A DNA stretch of 64,000 nt from Limosilactobacillus avistercoris (GCF_014836425.1 NZ_JACSQW010000009.1:1-64000), one strand, 5' to 3'; counted from the stretch's first letter, positions 6,607 to 15,910 are shown. Notes: a model not told the origin generated them from the letters alone. Translations and numbers: made by a program.

Positions 6607-9024
6607 ATGAAAGTTTCATACAATTGGTTAAATGAATATTTAGACCTTGATGTTGAACCACGCGATCTTGCCGAAAAGATTGCGCGGACATCAGTTGATA
6701 TTAATGATGTTTATTCTTTAAGTGATGGCTTGAAGAAGTTGGTAGTTGGTGAAGTTGAAACCTGTGAACCACACCCTGATTCAGATCACTTACACGTTTG
6801 TTCAGTAAACGTTGGTGAGGAAGAACCACTTCAAATCGTGTGTGGTGCGCCGAACGTTGCTGCTGGTCAAAAGGTAATCGTTGCATTGAACGGTGCCCGG
6901 ATTGCTGATAATCAAAAGATTAAGCGTGGTAAGATTCGTGGCGTTGAATCAAATGGAATGCTCTGTGCATTGCAAGAAATCGGCTTTAGTGACCGGATCG
7001 CTCCTAAGGCTTATGAAGAGGGAATTTACATTCTCCCTGAAGATGCACAACCAGGTGAGTCCGTATTTAGTTACCTTGGGATGGACGATACGATTATTGA
7101 TACTGACGTTACTCCTAACCGTGGAGATATGTTGAGTATTTACGGTAACGTTAACGATATTGCCGCTTTTTATAATTTGAAGCCCCACTTTAAGGAAGTT
7201 GCGGTTGAAGAAAATGATGATCAAGCAACTAGTGATCTCATTAGTGCAGATATTCCGGATGAAAAAATTGCCCCAACATACAAGTTACGGGTAATCAAGG
7301 GCGTTAAGATTGCTGATAGTCCATTGTGGCTGCAAATCCGTCTTTGGAATTCAGGCGTTCGGCCAATTAATAACGTTGTGGACGTTACAAATTATGTCTT
7401 ACTTAAGTATGGTCAACCATTGCACAGTTATGATTATGATAAGTTACCAAGTCATGATCTTAGTGTTCGTCATGCTCAAAAGGATGAAAAGTTTGTTACC
7501 TTAGACGATGAAGAACAGGTATTAAACGAAAATGATATTGTTGTAACTAGTGGCGACAAGCCAATCGCCCTTGCTGGGACAATGGGTGGTCAAGAGACAG
7601 CTGTTTCAGAAGATACCACTACTGTTGCATTGGAAGCAGCTATTTTTGATTCAGTAATGGTTCGTAAGCAGGCTCGCCGCCTTGATCTTCATAGTGAATC
7701 ATCCATGCGGTTTGAACGGGGAATTAATCCTGAAACGGTTGAAACTGCAATTGATGAAGCTGCCCAATTAATTGCAGAATTAGCTGGTGGAACCGTTACT
7801 CGGGGGATTGTTACTGGAAGTGAAAAGCCAGCAAAGAGTAAGGAAATTGAACTTTCCCTTTCAAAGATTAATCATGTCTTGGGAACCGAACTAAAGATGG
7901 AAGATGTTACTGACGTCTTTGATCGTTTATCATTCTCTAATAAATTAACGAGTAATGATACGGTCCTCGTAACTGTTCCAGCACGGCGTTGGGATATTAG
8001 TTTACCTGCTGACCTCTATGAAGAAGTGGCACGGATTTATGGTTATGATAACTTGCCAGAAAGTTTACCTGTAATGACTCGTAATCATGGTGGACTTTCA
8101 CCACGGCAAAAGTTTATTCGTGCTGCTCGTCACGATTTTGAAGGAATGGGCTTAAATCAAGCAATTAGTTATTCATTGACTACTGTTGAAAAGGCAAAGC
8201 AATTCCAAATTGATCCAGTAGCTGAACCAATGAAGCTGGACTTCCCAATGAGTTCTGATCACGTGGCAACACGGATGAGCATTATTAGTGGATTGTTAAT
8301 TGATGTTGCTTATAATGTTTCTAGGAACGTTAATAACGTTGCCCTTTACGAAGAGGGACGGGTATTTATTCCTCGTGGTGGTGAACGTCCAGAGGAACAA
8401 GAACATGTTGCCGGTGTCCTTACTGGACAGCTATTAAACAATAGTTGGCACATTGCAGATCAGCCTGTCGACTTTTTCCAAGTAAAGGGAATGGTAGAAC
8501 GTTACCTTCATAATATGGGAATTGCCGGGAAAATTGAATATGATGCTGATCATTCCAGAAAAGAAATGCATCCTGGTCGGACAGCTAATATCCTGATTGA
8601 TGGTGAATTAGTTGGTTTTGTTGGTCAAGTTCACCCCCAAACAGCTAAGGAATATAAAATTCCAGAAACATATGTCTTTGAATTGAACCTCGAACAATTA
8701 CTGAAAGCGAAGAAAGTTGAAAACGAGTACACGCCAATCAGTAAGTTCCCAACAATTACTCGTGATATTGCCTTGTTAGTTGATACGGATGTTACTAATG
8801 AAGAAATTGTTGATCTAATTGAGAAGCGTGGGGGAGCCTTCTTAAAGAGTGTTCACCTATTTGATGTTTACAGTGGAGCTCACCTTCCTTCTGGAAAGAA
8901 GTCATTAGCTTACACGTTAACTTATCAAGATACTAAGGCAACCTTGACTGAAGATCAGGTTAACCAAGCCTTTGCTAAGGTAACTAAACGTCTTCAAGAC
9001 CAATTAAATGCTGAGATCCGCTAA
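6607..9024 (+). CDS. pheT: Phenylalanine--tRNA ligase beta subunit
   Basis: At 805 residues this is full length for bacterial PheT. It has an EMAPII-like tRNA-binding domain (about 40-150), the B3/B4 editing domain (about 215-385) that hydrolyses mischarged Tyr-tRNA-Phe, the B5 domain (about 405-480), and the C-terminal ferredoxin-fold anticodon-binding domain (about 712-805, beginning near SKFPTITRDIALLV). It pairs with PheS and shares its T-box control. The next gene starts two bases after its stop codon. Confidence 0.98.
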   Translation: MKVSYNWLNEYLDLDVEPRDLAEKIARTSVDINDVYSLSDGLKKLVVGEVETCEPHPDSDHLHVCSVNVGEEEPLQIVCGAPNVAAGQKVIVALNGARIADNQKIKRGKIRGVESNGMLCALQEIGFSDRIAPKAYEEGIYILPEDAQPGESVFSYLGMDDTIIDTDVTPNRGDMLSIYGNVNDIAAFYNLKPHFKEVAVEENDDQATSDLISADIPDEKIAPTYKLRVIKGVKIADSPLWLQIRLWNSGVRPINNVVDVTNYVLLKYGQPLHSYDYDKLPSHDLSVRHAQKDEKFVTLDDEEQVLNENDIVVTSGDKPIALAGTMGGQETAVSEDTTTVALEAAIFDSVMVRKQARRLDLHSESSMRFERGINPETVETAIDEAAQLIAELAGGTVTRGIVTGSEKPAKSKEIELSLSKINHVLGTELKMEDVTDVFDRLSFSNKLTSNDTVLVTVPARRWDISLPADLYEEVARIYGYDNLPESLPVMTRNHGGLSPRQKFIRAARHDFEGMGLNQAISYSLTTVEKAKQFQIDPVAEPMKLDFPMSSDHVATRMSIISGLLIDVAYNVSRNVNNVALYEEGRVFIPRGGERPEEQEHVAGVLTGQLLNNSWHIADQPVDFFQVKGMVERYLHNMGIAGKIEYDADHSRKEMHPGRTANILIDGELVGFVGQVHPQTAKEYKIPETYVFELNLEQLLKAKKVENEYTPISKFPTITRDIALLVDTDVTNEEIVDLIEKRGGAFLKSVHLFDVYSGAHLPSGKKSLAYTLTYQDTKATLTEDQVNQAFAKVTKRLQDQLNAEIR

Positions 9025-9026
9025 TA

Positions 9027-9371
9027 ATGACTAACGATAAGTTACGGCGACAAAATCGGGTCGTCATTATTATCTTGGTAATTCTTGTATGTTGTGGACT
9101 AGGGATTCATCAGTATTTTAATTATGCGTTAAAACCAGTTGATCCTTCTTCAAAGCGGATTGTTCATGTTGAGATTCCCAAAGGAGCAACCGATCATCAG
9201 GTAGGAGTAATCCTAAAAGGCAAACGACTAGTACGGAGTAGCTTCGTTTGCGATTATTACTTACAAACGCATAAGGAAGCTGGGGTAAAGGCCGGAACCT
9301 TTAAATTAAAAGCCTCATATTCAACACCGCAGATTGTTAAGATTTTACAAGAATCCCGCGAAAGTCGTTAA
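9027..9371 (+). CDS. MltG/YceG-like protein lacking the catalytic domain
   Basis: This 114-residue protein has one membrane segment (about 11-33) and then an extracytoplasmic part resembling the N-terminal LysM-like module of MltG endolytic transglycosylases: VEIPKGATDHQVGVILKGK, then AGTFKLKASYSTPQIVKIL. Full MltG proteins are about 340-400 residues, and the catalytic region with the active Glu is absent. The DNA up to greA holds no remnant of it in any frame that I recognise. In other Firmicutes full-length mltG lies near greA, so position supports the relationship. It may be an eroded gene or a retained regulatory stub of the septal cell-wall machinery. Confidence 0.65.
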   Translation: MTNDKLRRQNRVVIIILVILVCCGLGIHQYFNYALKPVDPSSKRIVHVEIPKGATDHQVGVILKGKRLVRSSFVCDYYLQTHKEAGVKAGTFKLKASYSTPQIVKILQESRESR

Positions 9372-9452
9372 AATTATTTTAGAATAGGCATTTACAATTA
9401 CTTAAACAAATGGTAATTTACCAGTGGATATAAGATAGGAGTGTGTAATTAA

Positions 9453-9929
9453 ATGGCTGAAGAAAAAACATTTCCAATGACCTTGGAAGGAAAACAAAAG
9501 CTTGAACAAGAACTAGAAGACCTTAAATTGAAGCGTCGTCCAGAAGTTATTAAGCGAATTAAAATTGCTCGAAGCTATGGTGACCTTTCAGAAAACTCTG
9601 AATACGAATCTGCAAAGGATGAACAAGCCTTTGTTGAAAGTCGGATTTCTCAAATTGAAAATATGCTTCAATACGCTGAAATCATTGATAATGAAGATGT
9701 TGATAAGGACGAAGTATCAATGGGTCGGAAGGTAACAATTCAAGAACTTCCTGACGAAGAACCTGAAAGCTACCAAATTGTTGGTGAATCTGAATCAGAT
9801 CCATTTGCTGGTAAGATTTCTAACGAATCACCAATGGCTAAGGGACTTCTTGGTCATAAAGTCGGTGAAGAAGTTGAAATTGAAATTCCTAACGGCACGA
9901 TGAAAGTTAAGATTTTAAGTGTAGAATAG
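9453..9929 (+). CDS. greA: Transcription elongation factor GreA
   Basis: GreA rescues backtracked RNA polymerase by stimulating transcript cleavage through its secondary channel. The protein is 158 residues, the family size: an N-terminal antiparallel coiled coil (about 1-75) with conserved acidic tip residues in the [18 protein letters not shown] region, and a C-terminal FKBP-like domain. The ATG has GGAGTG upstream. A hairpin repeat with a strong terminator follows. Confidence 0.97.
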   Translation: MAEEKTFPMTLEGKQKLEQELEDLKLKRRPEVIKRIKIARSYGDLSENSEYESAKDEQAFVESRISQIENMLQYAEIIDNEDVDKDEVSMGRKVTIQELPDEEPESYQIVGESESDPFAGKISNESPMAKGLLGHKVGEEVEIEIPNGTMKVKILSVE

Positions 9930-9935
9930 GCAGCT

Positions 9936-10055
9936 AGGAATTAGTCTTCTCGAGAACCTGGTTGGCTAACCTATCAGGATTCCTGCAATTAGATTTGAAG
10001 ACTGTTAGTGACAGATGAGCGTGAGAAAAAACAAAACGTTTTTCTCACGCTCATC
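9936..10055 (+). repeat. Dispersed hairpin repeat, copy A
   Basis: This is a nested palindromic segment: AGGAAT (9936) with ATTCCT (9979), AGTCTTC (9943-9949) with GAAGACT (9997-10003), a GGTT/AACC mini-hairpin at 9960-9971, and the terminator stem 10014-10055. Its second half matches, in inverted orientation, a segment at 40768-40960. Shared landmarks are ATTCC-GC-ATTAGA, AGACT-TTAGTGACA and GTGAGAAAAA...CAAAACG. The two copies define an unnamed dispersed repeat family, perhaps a non-autonomous element. Confidence 0.6.
10014..10055 (+). terminator. greA terminator (strong stem)
   Basis: GATGAGCGTGAGAAAAA from 10014 pairs with TTTTTCTCACGCTCATC ending at 10055, a 17-bp stem. It forms the distal half of the hairpin repeat behind greA. 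Confidence 0.7.
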
Positions 10056-10058
10056 TCA

Positions 10059-10083
10059 TTTTAAATCGCCATTAAACGACAAT
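10059..10083 (+). repeat. Solo sequence similar to the IS21-type end
   Basis: These 25 bases match positions 33-57 at 23 places, the core being CGCCAT-AAACGACAAT. They sit directly after the hairpin repeat and have no transposase nearby. They may be a scar of an excised or decayed element, or a target-site similarity. Confidence 0.45.
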
Positions 10084-10160
10084 ATTAGTTAATACTGACT
10101 ATTTCATTAAGTTTTACTTTTATTCAGCGAAAAGAATATCTTTCTTATCAATGAAAGTGC

Positions 10161-10177
10161 TATCATAAAGTATGATA
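10161..10177 (+). promoter_or_regulatory. Extended -10 with palindrome before the HesB-like gene
   Basis: TGC TATCAT at 10158-10166 looks like an extended -10. The same bases form a perfect inverted repeat, TATCATA (10161-10167) with TATGATA (10171-10177). A repressor bound here would cover the promoter. No good -35 was seen. Confidence 0.35.
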
Positions 10178-10198
10178 ACCGGAAGGATGTGAAAAAAT

Positions 10199-10597
10199 AT
10201 GAAAATGATTATAACCGATGCCGCTAATGACTGGTTTAAGGATAATCTTGGATTAGAAAATGGCGGTGGAGTGAAGTTTTATGGAAAGACATATGGTTCA
10301 ACTGAAGTTCACCATGGCTTTTCACAAGGCTTTGCTCGGGAAGATGTTCCAGTTTCACCTATTCTTGAAGTAAAAAAGGATAATATTAATTATCATATTG
10401 ATAACCTTGATGAATGGTTCTTTAAGGGATTAATCATGACTGTTGACTACGATAAGAAGTCTGATGGCCCGGTTTTCCATTTTAAGCATGAAGATGGAGA
10501 TACAACTCCTGACGTGGCTGGGTTGGATAAAGATTCAGATGACCATGCCGATAATAAGGCAGATGCGTCAACTGGTGCCTCAGCTCAATGGAAGTAA
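10199..10597 (+). CDS. HesB/YneR-like protein without cysteines
   Basis: The 132-residue protein resembles the HesB-like (YneR) family: ITDAANDWFKDNLGL at the start and the G-G-V-KFYGKTYG strand pattern. A-type iron-sulfur carriers bind clusters through three Cys, but this protein has none, so an Fe-S carrier role is unlikely. The last 30 residues are acidic and low in complexity (Asp, Ala, Thr rich). Function is unknown. It is a single gene with its own promoter region, ending at a terminator shared with the convergent yfhO gene. Confidence 0.75.
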   Translation: MKMIITDAANDWFKDNLGLENGGGVKFYGKTYGSTEVHHGFSQGFAREDVPVSPILEVKKDNINYHIDNLDEWFFKGLIMTVDYDKKSDGPVFHFKHEDGDTTPDVAGLDKDSDDHADNKADASTGASAQWK

Positions 10598-10617
10598 ATT
10601 AATTGTAGTGGATAAGT

Positions 10618-10664
10618 AAAATCGACTCCAAAGTGCGGACTTTACGTACTTTGGGGTCGATTTA
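10618..10664. terminator. Bidirectional terminator between hesB-like and yfhO genes
   Basis: AAATCGACTCCAAAGT pairs with ACTTTGGGGTCGATTT, a 16-bp stem with one G-U pair. It lies between two convergent stop codons, so it can serve both genes. Confidence 0.85.
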
Positions 10665-10669
10665 GCTTT

Positions 10670-13270
10670 TTAGTATTTAACCCTTCTCCTATTCAATTGG
10701 GAGAGGAGGAGTGCTGATAAGAGACTGAGAAGACTAATGATCATTCCAGTAACAAGGTATGGTGGTCGGTAGTGTAGAGTAACGTGGTGGGTTCCCGGCT
10801 TAATCTTGAGGGCTAAGAATGTTCCAATTACTTTTTGACACTTTACCGGGTGGTTATCAATTTTTGCGTGCCATCCTTTATCATAAGGGATGGTTGTCAT
10901 TAATACTCCCTGATCTTTTTTAATATTAACTGTTCCTTTAAGGGTAGTTGCACTTGCCTGACTAAGCTTTAATGGTGATCGCTGTAGTATTTTAAGGTCA
11001 TGATTAAATGCTTGTTGATTTAAGCGGTACAAACTAACATTTTGCATCCATAGTTCGGAATGCTTGAGGTGGAAGGTAGCAATAATTTTTTGCCCCTTTT
11101 GGTGGTGAGCAACGTTCATAATTACGGTATCTCGATATGTTTGGTATTGACTAAAATGACGATTATTAACAGTAATTGAAGCATCATCTTTAACGTTTGG
11201 ACCAATAGTTAGGTAGTATGAATCGTTAGTTGTAGGGATAATCTCTAACTTCATGCTAGCTCCTTCAGATTGATGTTCTTTTTTGAAGACAGAACCGGTG
11301 ATTTGGTCAGCACTTTGAACATTTTGAAAATCAACTTGGTTAAAGTTTTGAACTTCAAACAATGGTTTTGGTGAGTTTGCTAGGTCTTGGTAGATCTCAG
11401 ATTGATAAGCCACCGGATCATAGGTATCATGAGTTGAATTAAGAATCCGTGAATTAGCACCAAATGCAATTGGAAGTGCAGCAGTATTTTTCCGGATTCC
11501 AATATTGTTAGTTACTGCGATCGGTTTTTGAGTATTCCAGTCAGGACGATACCCGGACAATGGTAAGAATGGTTTTGGACGATCAGGATCAATTACAGCC
11601 ATTGTATAACGGAAGCCTAATAATGAATCAGTTACCTGGGTTCCGTTATCATATGATACGAAGCCATCGCCAGCTGGTTGGCCAATCGCTCCCATAAATG
11701 CTGGAAGACTTGGGACAATGGTTGAACCAAAATGATCACCACCATTAAAGCCGCTTTGAAGGGGGTCGTCTTTAGTCCGCATAAAGGTCTTAGCGATTCG
11801 ATAAAAACCATGGTCAATGTGTTTTACCTTTGTAGTAGCGTTATTCAGTGCTGTGGTATACTCGCCAAATTCTGGCTGACTAACGTATGAAATCTGGTTT
11901 AATGCAGTGTAAGCACTAGTTGAAATATCGCAAGTTGCTATTAGTACTAGCAAGAGGTCGCTCATGATTGGGGAAGCCGAACGGGGAATCCCCAAGAAAA
12001 TAATGCTAACAATTGCAAGACCAAGGCCAATGAATTTTTGACTATTGTTAATATATGAAACGGTTAATGTTTCAACATATGTGAAGGTAGCAAGAGTAAG
12101 AATTAGTAAAATTGCGAGTTGACATTTTGATGGTTGAAATTCTTTTTGAAGGCAGGTAGCTGCTAGAAGAATGATCCAGAAGCAGAAGATAAATGAAAAT
12201 CTTGAGGGATACCATACAGGAAATTGTCCAATATGCCAAAAGAGATCGAATGGTTCATAGCAAAATGAAAGAACAAAAAAAGCGGTAATTAGAAAGGCAA
12301 TGATTCGTTGTCCTAGGTTAATTTTTCGGTTTAAAAAGTATAACGTTAAGCCAAATATCATTAACATTCCAACGTAAATGTTGGCTTGACCACTAGGCAT
12401 TTGGTTAAAATTGAATGATCCCGGGACAAGCTTAGCCAAAAGTTTTAAGGGATTGTATTCAAAGTGACTCCTAATATGATTATTAGTATATGTGCCCTTG
12501 CTTTGAAGAAGAGAATAAATAGTTGGCAATAATACAAAGCAGCTGATCCCAACCGCGATTAACGAAGAAAGGATGTAACGGCCAAGTGCTTGTAGACGTG
12601 CTTTCCAAGCATTAATTAGTGGGAGCTGCCAGATAAAAAGGAGAATTGTCAAGATACAGATCATCCAAGCCATATAATAGTTATCAATGACCACGATAGC
12701 GAGCCAACTAATATAGCAAGAGAATTTACGAGCAAAGATAACCTGGTGGAGTCCCCAAACAATTAACGGTAGAATAATCATGGCATCTAACCAGAGAAGG
12801 TTCAGTTGGTTAGCAATGATCCAGCCATTTAAAGCGTATGCAGTGCTAAAAGCAAGAATTCGGATTCCAGATTGAAGCTTGTTTTTAGTTAATAGCCACG
12901 CAAATGATAATCCTGAAAGACCATATTTTAATAAGGTTAATACTAAAACACCGCTGGAAAGGTGGGCTGCTGGAAAGAAAAGAAGAATTAGGTTGAGGGG
13001 ACTCCAAAGATAATAGGCATTGGTTCCCCACATTTCCCCGCCAAGACTCTTACTGAACGAATAAATGAATTCGCTTGGGTGGTGTAACAGTGTCCGTCTA
13101 AAGTAGGAAAAAAAGTCAATATATTGCTGACCAAGGTCGACTGTTAGTAAGGTGCTTTTCCCAAAGGGAGCCATAGAACGATAAGCAAAATAAGCTCCCA
13201 TTATAATTATTGGAAGGAAAAAGCTGATTAATAAAATATGTTGTTTTTTTAGTTGAGAACGGAATTGCAC
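10670..13270 (-). CDS. YfhO family membrane protein (predicted GT-C-type glycosyltransferase)
   Basis: The protein is 866 residues: about a dozen membrane segments in the first half, with an acidic extracytoplasmic DLGQQYIDFF stretch after the first helix, then a large extracellular beta-rich domain, and a last membrane helix before RRR at the C-terminus. YfhO proteins glycosylate lipoteichoic acid or similar cell-surface polymers with lipid-linked sugars; the sugar here is unknown. The frame extends to an ATG at 13303. A GTG at 13270 is preferred because AGGAGG lies seven bases upstream, and a TATAAT on the minus strand (13302-13307) overlaps the longer start. It is monocistronic and convergent with the HesB-like gene. 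Confidence 0.87.
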   Translation of the reverse strand: MQFRSQLKKQHILLISFFLPIIIMGAYFAYRSMAPFGKSTLLTVDLGQQYIDFFSYFRRTLLHHPSEFIYSFSKSLGGEMWGTNAYYLWSPLNLILLFFPAAHLSSGVLVLTLLKYGLSGLSFAWLLTKNKLQSGIRILAFSTAYALNGWIIANQLNLLWLDAMIILPLIVWGLHQVIFARKFSCYISWLAIVVIDNYYMAWMICILTILLFIWQLPLINAWKARLQALGRYILSSLIAVGISCFVLLPTIYSLLQSKGTYTNNHIRSHFEYNPLKLLAKLVPGSFNFNQMPSGQANIYVGMLMIFGLTLYFLNRKINLGQRIIAFLITAFFVLSFCYEPFDLFWHIGQFPVWYPSRFSFIFCFWIILLAATCLQKEFQPSKCQLAILLILTLATFTYVETLTVSYINNSQKFIGLGLAIVSIIFLGIPRSASPIMSDLLLVLIATCDISTSAYTALNQISYVSQPEFGEYTTALNNATTKVKHIDHGFYRIAKTFMRTKDDPLQSGFNGGDHFGSTIVPSLPAFMGAIGQPAGDGFVSYDNGTQVTDSLLGFRYTMAVIDPDRPKPFLPLSGYRPDWNTQKPIAVTNNIGIRKNTAALPIAFGANSRILNSTHDTYDPVAYQSEIYQDLANSPKPLFEVQNFNQVDFQNVQSADQITGSVFKKEHQSEGASMKLEIIPTTNDSYYLTIGPNVKDDASITVNNRHFSQYQTYRDTVIMNVAHHQKGQKIIATFHLKHSELWMQNVSLYRLNQQAFNHDLKILQRSPLKLSQASATTLKGTVNIKKDQGVLMTTIPYDKGWHAKIDNHPVKCQKVIGTFLALKIKPGTHHVTLHYRPPYLVTGMIISLLSLLSALLLSQLNRRRVKY

Positions 13271-13445
13271 AAAATGTCCTCCTAAATAGAATATCTTTGT
13301 CATTATATACCGAATTCATTGACTATGAATGTGAAGGTTCTGTTAAGTTTCGGTGATTTAGCCGTTTGTGTATTCATTTTTGCATCAATAAAGTGTATGA
13401 TTGCATTTTGGTAAGTTAGGTTTAACTGCCAAATGAGGCAAAATT

Positions 13446-13454
13446 TGCTACAAT
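13446..13454 (+). promoter_or_regulatory. Extended -10 of pbpA
   Basis: TGC TACAAT is an extended -10 element 35 bases before the GTG start of pbpA. The -35 is weak. The divergent yfhO gene begins about 180 bp away. Confidence 0.5.
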
Positions 13455-13489
13455 AGAAATCATCACGGTAAAAGGAGAAGTTTAATACT

Positions 13490-15571
13490 GTGAAGTTTTT
13501 TGATCGAATTACGAACTATTTTAGTTCAAATAAAGGTAAACATAAAAATGCCCAATCCATAATTCCCTCACGGTTGAACTTATTGCTTTGGATTGTTGGA
13601 ATATTGCTGTTAATGCTCGCTGGTCGTTTATTCTACCTCCAGATTCTTCATGGATCGTCATATAAAGCCGAGGTTAAGCGGTCAGATACCACTATTCAGA
13701 CAAATAACGTTCAACGGGGAATGATTTATGATAGTCGTGGCAAGGTAATTGTAGGTAACCAGACTCACCAAGCGATTACCTATACTAAGAGTTCTAACGT
13801 AACTACCGACCAACTTTATAAAATTGCTAACCGCTTAGGAAGATACATTACCGTAAGTAATAGTGATACTCGGTTAACTGATCGGAATGAGGAAGACTAT
13901 TATTTAGCAGATAAGAGTAACCTTAAGCAAATTACTAAAAAGCTAAATCTTTCAAAAGATACTAGTGATGATAAAAAGTATGATGCTGCGTTGAAATACT
14001 TGAAGAACCATCCAGACGAATGGCATTTATCAAGCCATGAAAAGAGTAATGCGCGGATTTATGCAGCGATGACAGGAGCATACTCATTATCAACAACTTA
14101 CATCAAAAAGTCTGGAGTTACTAGTAAAGAGCTTGCCAGAGTTGGTGAGCATTTAAACCAGATGCCTGGTGTTAAAATTGGAACGGCTTGGACAAGAAAC
14201 TATCCTCAAGGAAAGGACTTTCAATCATTAACCGGAACGGTCTCATCATCTGGGTTGCCAGCCGATCAGATCAATAGCCTTCTTTCTCAGGGATATTCAA
14301 GAAGCGATAACGTTGGTCAAAGTTATCTTGAAAAAATGTTCCAAGGTACTTTAGTTGGTTCTAAGTCGCAGACTCAAGTGACTACCAGTGGAAGTAAGGT
14401 TACTAATGAAACTGTTAAGTATCCTGGGAAAAAGGGTGATAACCTTGTTTTAACGATTAATGCTAAGTTCCAAAAACGCGTTCAACAAATTTTAGAGCAA
14501 AATTATTCATCTGCAGGGATTTCATACTCACCAGGTGTTTATGCTGTAGTAATGAATCCTCATACAGGTGCCATTTATGCAATGGCCGGAATCGACCGTA
14601 ACCAGAAGACCGGAAAGCAAACTCCTGACCAAATTGGTGCGATTAACCACCCAATTACTATGGGTTCCGTTGTTAAGGGTGCCACTATTATGGGAGGCTT
14701 AATGAGTGGTGTTATTACACCGTCAAACAACACCTTAACTGATCAACCAATTAAGGTTGCGGGAACTTCGACAAAGGCCTCATGGTTTAATAAAACCGGG
14801 TCAGCTAACATGGCTTTAAATGCACCAACTGCCTTGGAAGTTTCATCTAACTCTTACATGATGCAATTGATCATGAAAGAGGGAGGGATGAACTATAAGC
14901 CAGGCGCCCAATTGACATTGAAACCAAGTATTTTTGCTAAGGAACGTCAATACTTTAATATGTTTGGTTTAGGACAAAAGACTGGGATTGACTTACCAGG
15001 TGAAACAGCTGGTTACAATGGTCCATCTTCTCAGAAACATATTGGTTCAGCACTTGACTTGGCATATGGTAACTATGATGGATATACAGTTATTCAACTT
15101 GCACAATACATGTCAACGATTGCTAATGGTGGAAACCGGATGCGGCCATATATTGTCAAAGAAATTCGGGGAAGTAAGTCGAATGGTAAACTTGGGCGAG
15201 TAGAATCAACGACTCAACCACAAGTACAATTTACAATTCCTGCTTCAAAAGAAGACTTTGACTTGGTACGTCAAGGACTTTACCAAGTTACTCACGGAAC
15301 TAGTAGTTATGTAACTGCAAAGTCACTGGGAAGCGCTAAGCCATCAATTTCCGGGAAGACAGGGACTGCGGAAACTGTAACTAATGGTCATCAAACCTCA
15401 ACAATTAGTTTTGCTGGATATTCGCCATCGAAGAATCCACAAGTTGTTGTTGCTCTTGCAATTCCCGGGGTAACCAATGAAAATGGTGGAGCAAACTTGA
15501 ATATGGCTAAACAAATTTTTAGTGCCTACTGGAAGATTGTTCAGGACTCCAAGAGTACTAGTAATAATTAA
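13490..15571 (+). CDS. pbpA: Class B penicillin-binding protein (PBP2-type transpeptidase)
   Basis: This 693-residue D,D-transpeptidase crosslinks peptidoglycan at the outer face of the membrane. It has a short cytoplasmic basic tail, one membrane anchor (about 30-50), a PBP dimerisation domain, and the transpeptidase domain with SVVK (active Ser about 393), SSN (about 452) and KTG (about 623). The gene order pbpA-rpmG-yqgN-gluP-yqgQ-glk matches B. subtilis pbpA (yqgF), so an elongasome PBP is more likely than divisional FtsI. The start codon is GTG, with AAAGGAG eleven bases upstream and no better ATG. Confidence 0.94.
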   Translation: MKFFDRITNYFSSNKGKHKNAQSIIPSRLNLLLWIVGILLLMLAGRLFYLQILHGSSYKAEVKRSDTTIQTNNVQRGMIYDSRGKVIVGNQTHQAITYTKSSNVTTDQLYKIANRLGRYITVSNSDTRLTDRNEEDYYLADKSNLKQITKKLNLSKDTSDDKKYDAALKYLKNHPDEWHLSSHEKSNARIYAAMTGAYSLSTTYIKKSGVTSKELARVGEHLNQMPGVKIGTAWTRNYPQGKDFQSLTGTVSSSGLPADQINSLLSQGYSRSDNVGQSYLEKMFQGTLVGSKSQTQVTTSGSKVTNETVKYPGKKGDNLVLTINAKFQKRVQQILEQNYSSAGISYSPGVYAVVMNPHTGAIYAMAGIDRNQKTGKQTPDQIGAINHPITMGSVVKGATIMGGLMSGVITPSNNTLTDQPIKVAGTSTKASWFNKTGSANMALNAPTALEVSSNSYMMQLIMKEGGMNYKPGAQLTLKPSIFAKERQYFNMFGLGQKTGIDLPGETAGYNGPSSQKHIGSALDLAYGNYDGYTVIQLAQYMSTIANGGNRMRPYIVKEIRGSKSNGKLGRVESTTQPQVQFTIPASKEDFDLVRQGLYQVTHGTSSYVTAKSLGSAKPSISGKTGTAETVTNGHQTSTISFAGYSPSKNPQVVVALAIPGVTNENGGANLNMAKQIFSAYWKIVQDSKSTSNN

Positions 15572-15621
15572 CAATTTGTGGACCTGTCAAGTGTTTTTCC
15601 TTAACAATTATCACAAAAGAC

Positions 15622-15650
15622 TGGTCAAACTGGTTAATTAATGATATAGT
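15622..15650 (+). promoter_or_regulatory. Promoter of rpmG
   Basis: TGGTCA (15622-15627) and TATAGT (15645-15650) are 17 bp apart, with the extended TG in front of the -10. Confidence 0.65.
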
Positions 15651-15708
15651 TGTACGAGTTAGGGTTAATAACCACGTTAAATAAAATAAAAAATAGGAGG
15701 TCATGACA

Positions 15709-15858
15709 ATGCGTGTCAACATTATCCTTGAATGCACATCATGCCACGAACGGAATTACTTAACTAGTAAGAACCGTCGTCACAATCCCGATCGTCTTGA
15801 ATTAAACAAGTACTGCCCTCGGGAACGTAAGGTTACTTTACACCGTGAAACAAAGTAA
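15709..15858 (+). CDS. rpmG: 50S ribosomal protein L33
   Basis: A 49-residue basic protein starting [12 protein letters not shown] and ending TLHRETK, as in the L33 family. It binds near the E site of the 50S subunit. The zinc ribbon is incomplete: the first pair (Cys9, Cys12) is present, but the second reads CPRE, so the fourth Cys is missing; RpmGA of B. subtilis is also degenerate there. Of two near ATG codons, 15709 is chosen because AGGAGG (15695-15700) is only two bases from the other one. Own promoter and terminator. Confidence 0.95.
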   Translation: MRVNIILECTSCHERNYLTSKNRRHNPDRLELNKYCPRERKVTLHRETK

Positions 15859-15860
15859 TT

Positions 15861-15890
15861 AAAAAAAGCACCTTTTAGGTGCCTTTTTTA
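15861..15890 (+). terminator. rpmG terminator
   Basis: GCACC TTTT AGGTGC hairpin with an A-run before and six T after, directly behind the rpmG stop codon. Confidence 0.88.
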
Positions 15891-15910
15891 TTACTTTGTG
15901 AAAAAAACGC

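Noticed and set aside
10014-10055. CRISPR-like repeat
   Set aside because: Only a single palindrome with no spacers; it is a terminator-type hairpin. No CRISPR array was seen anywhere.
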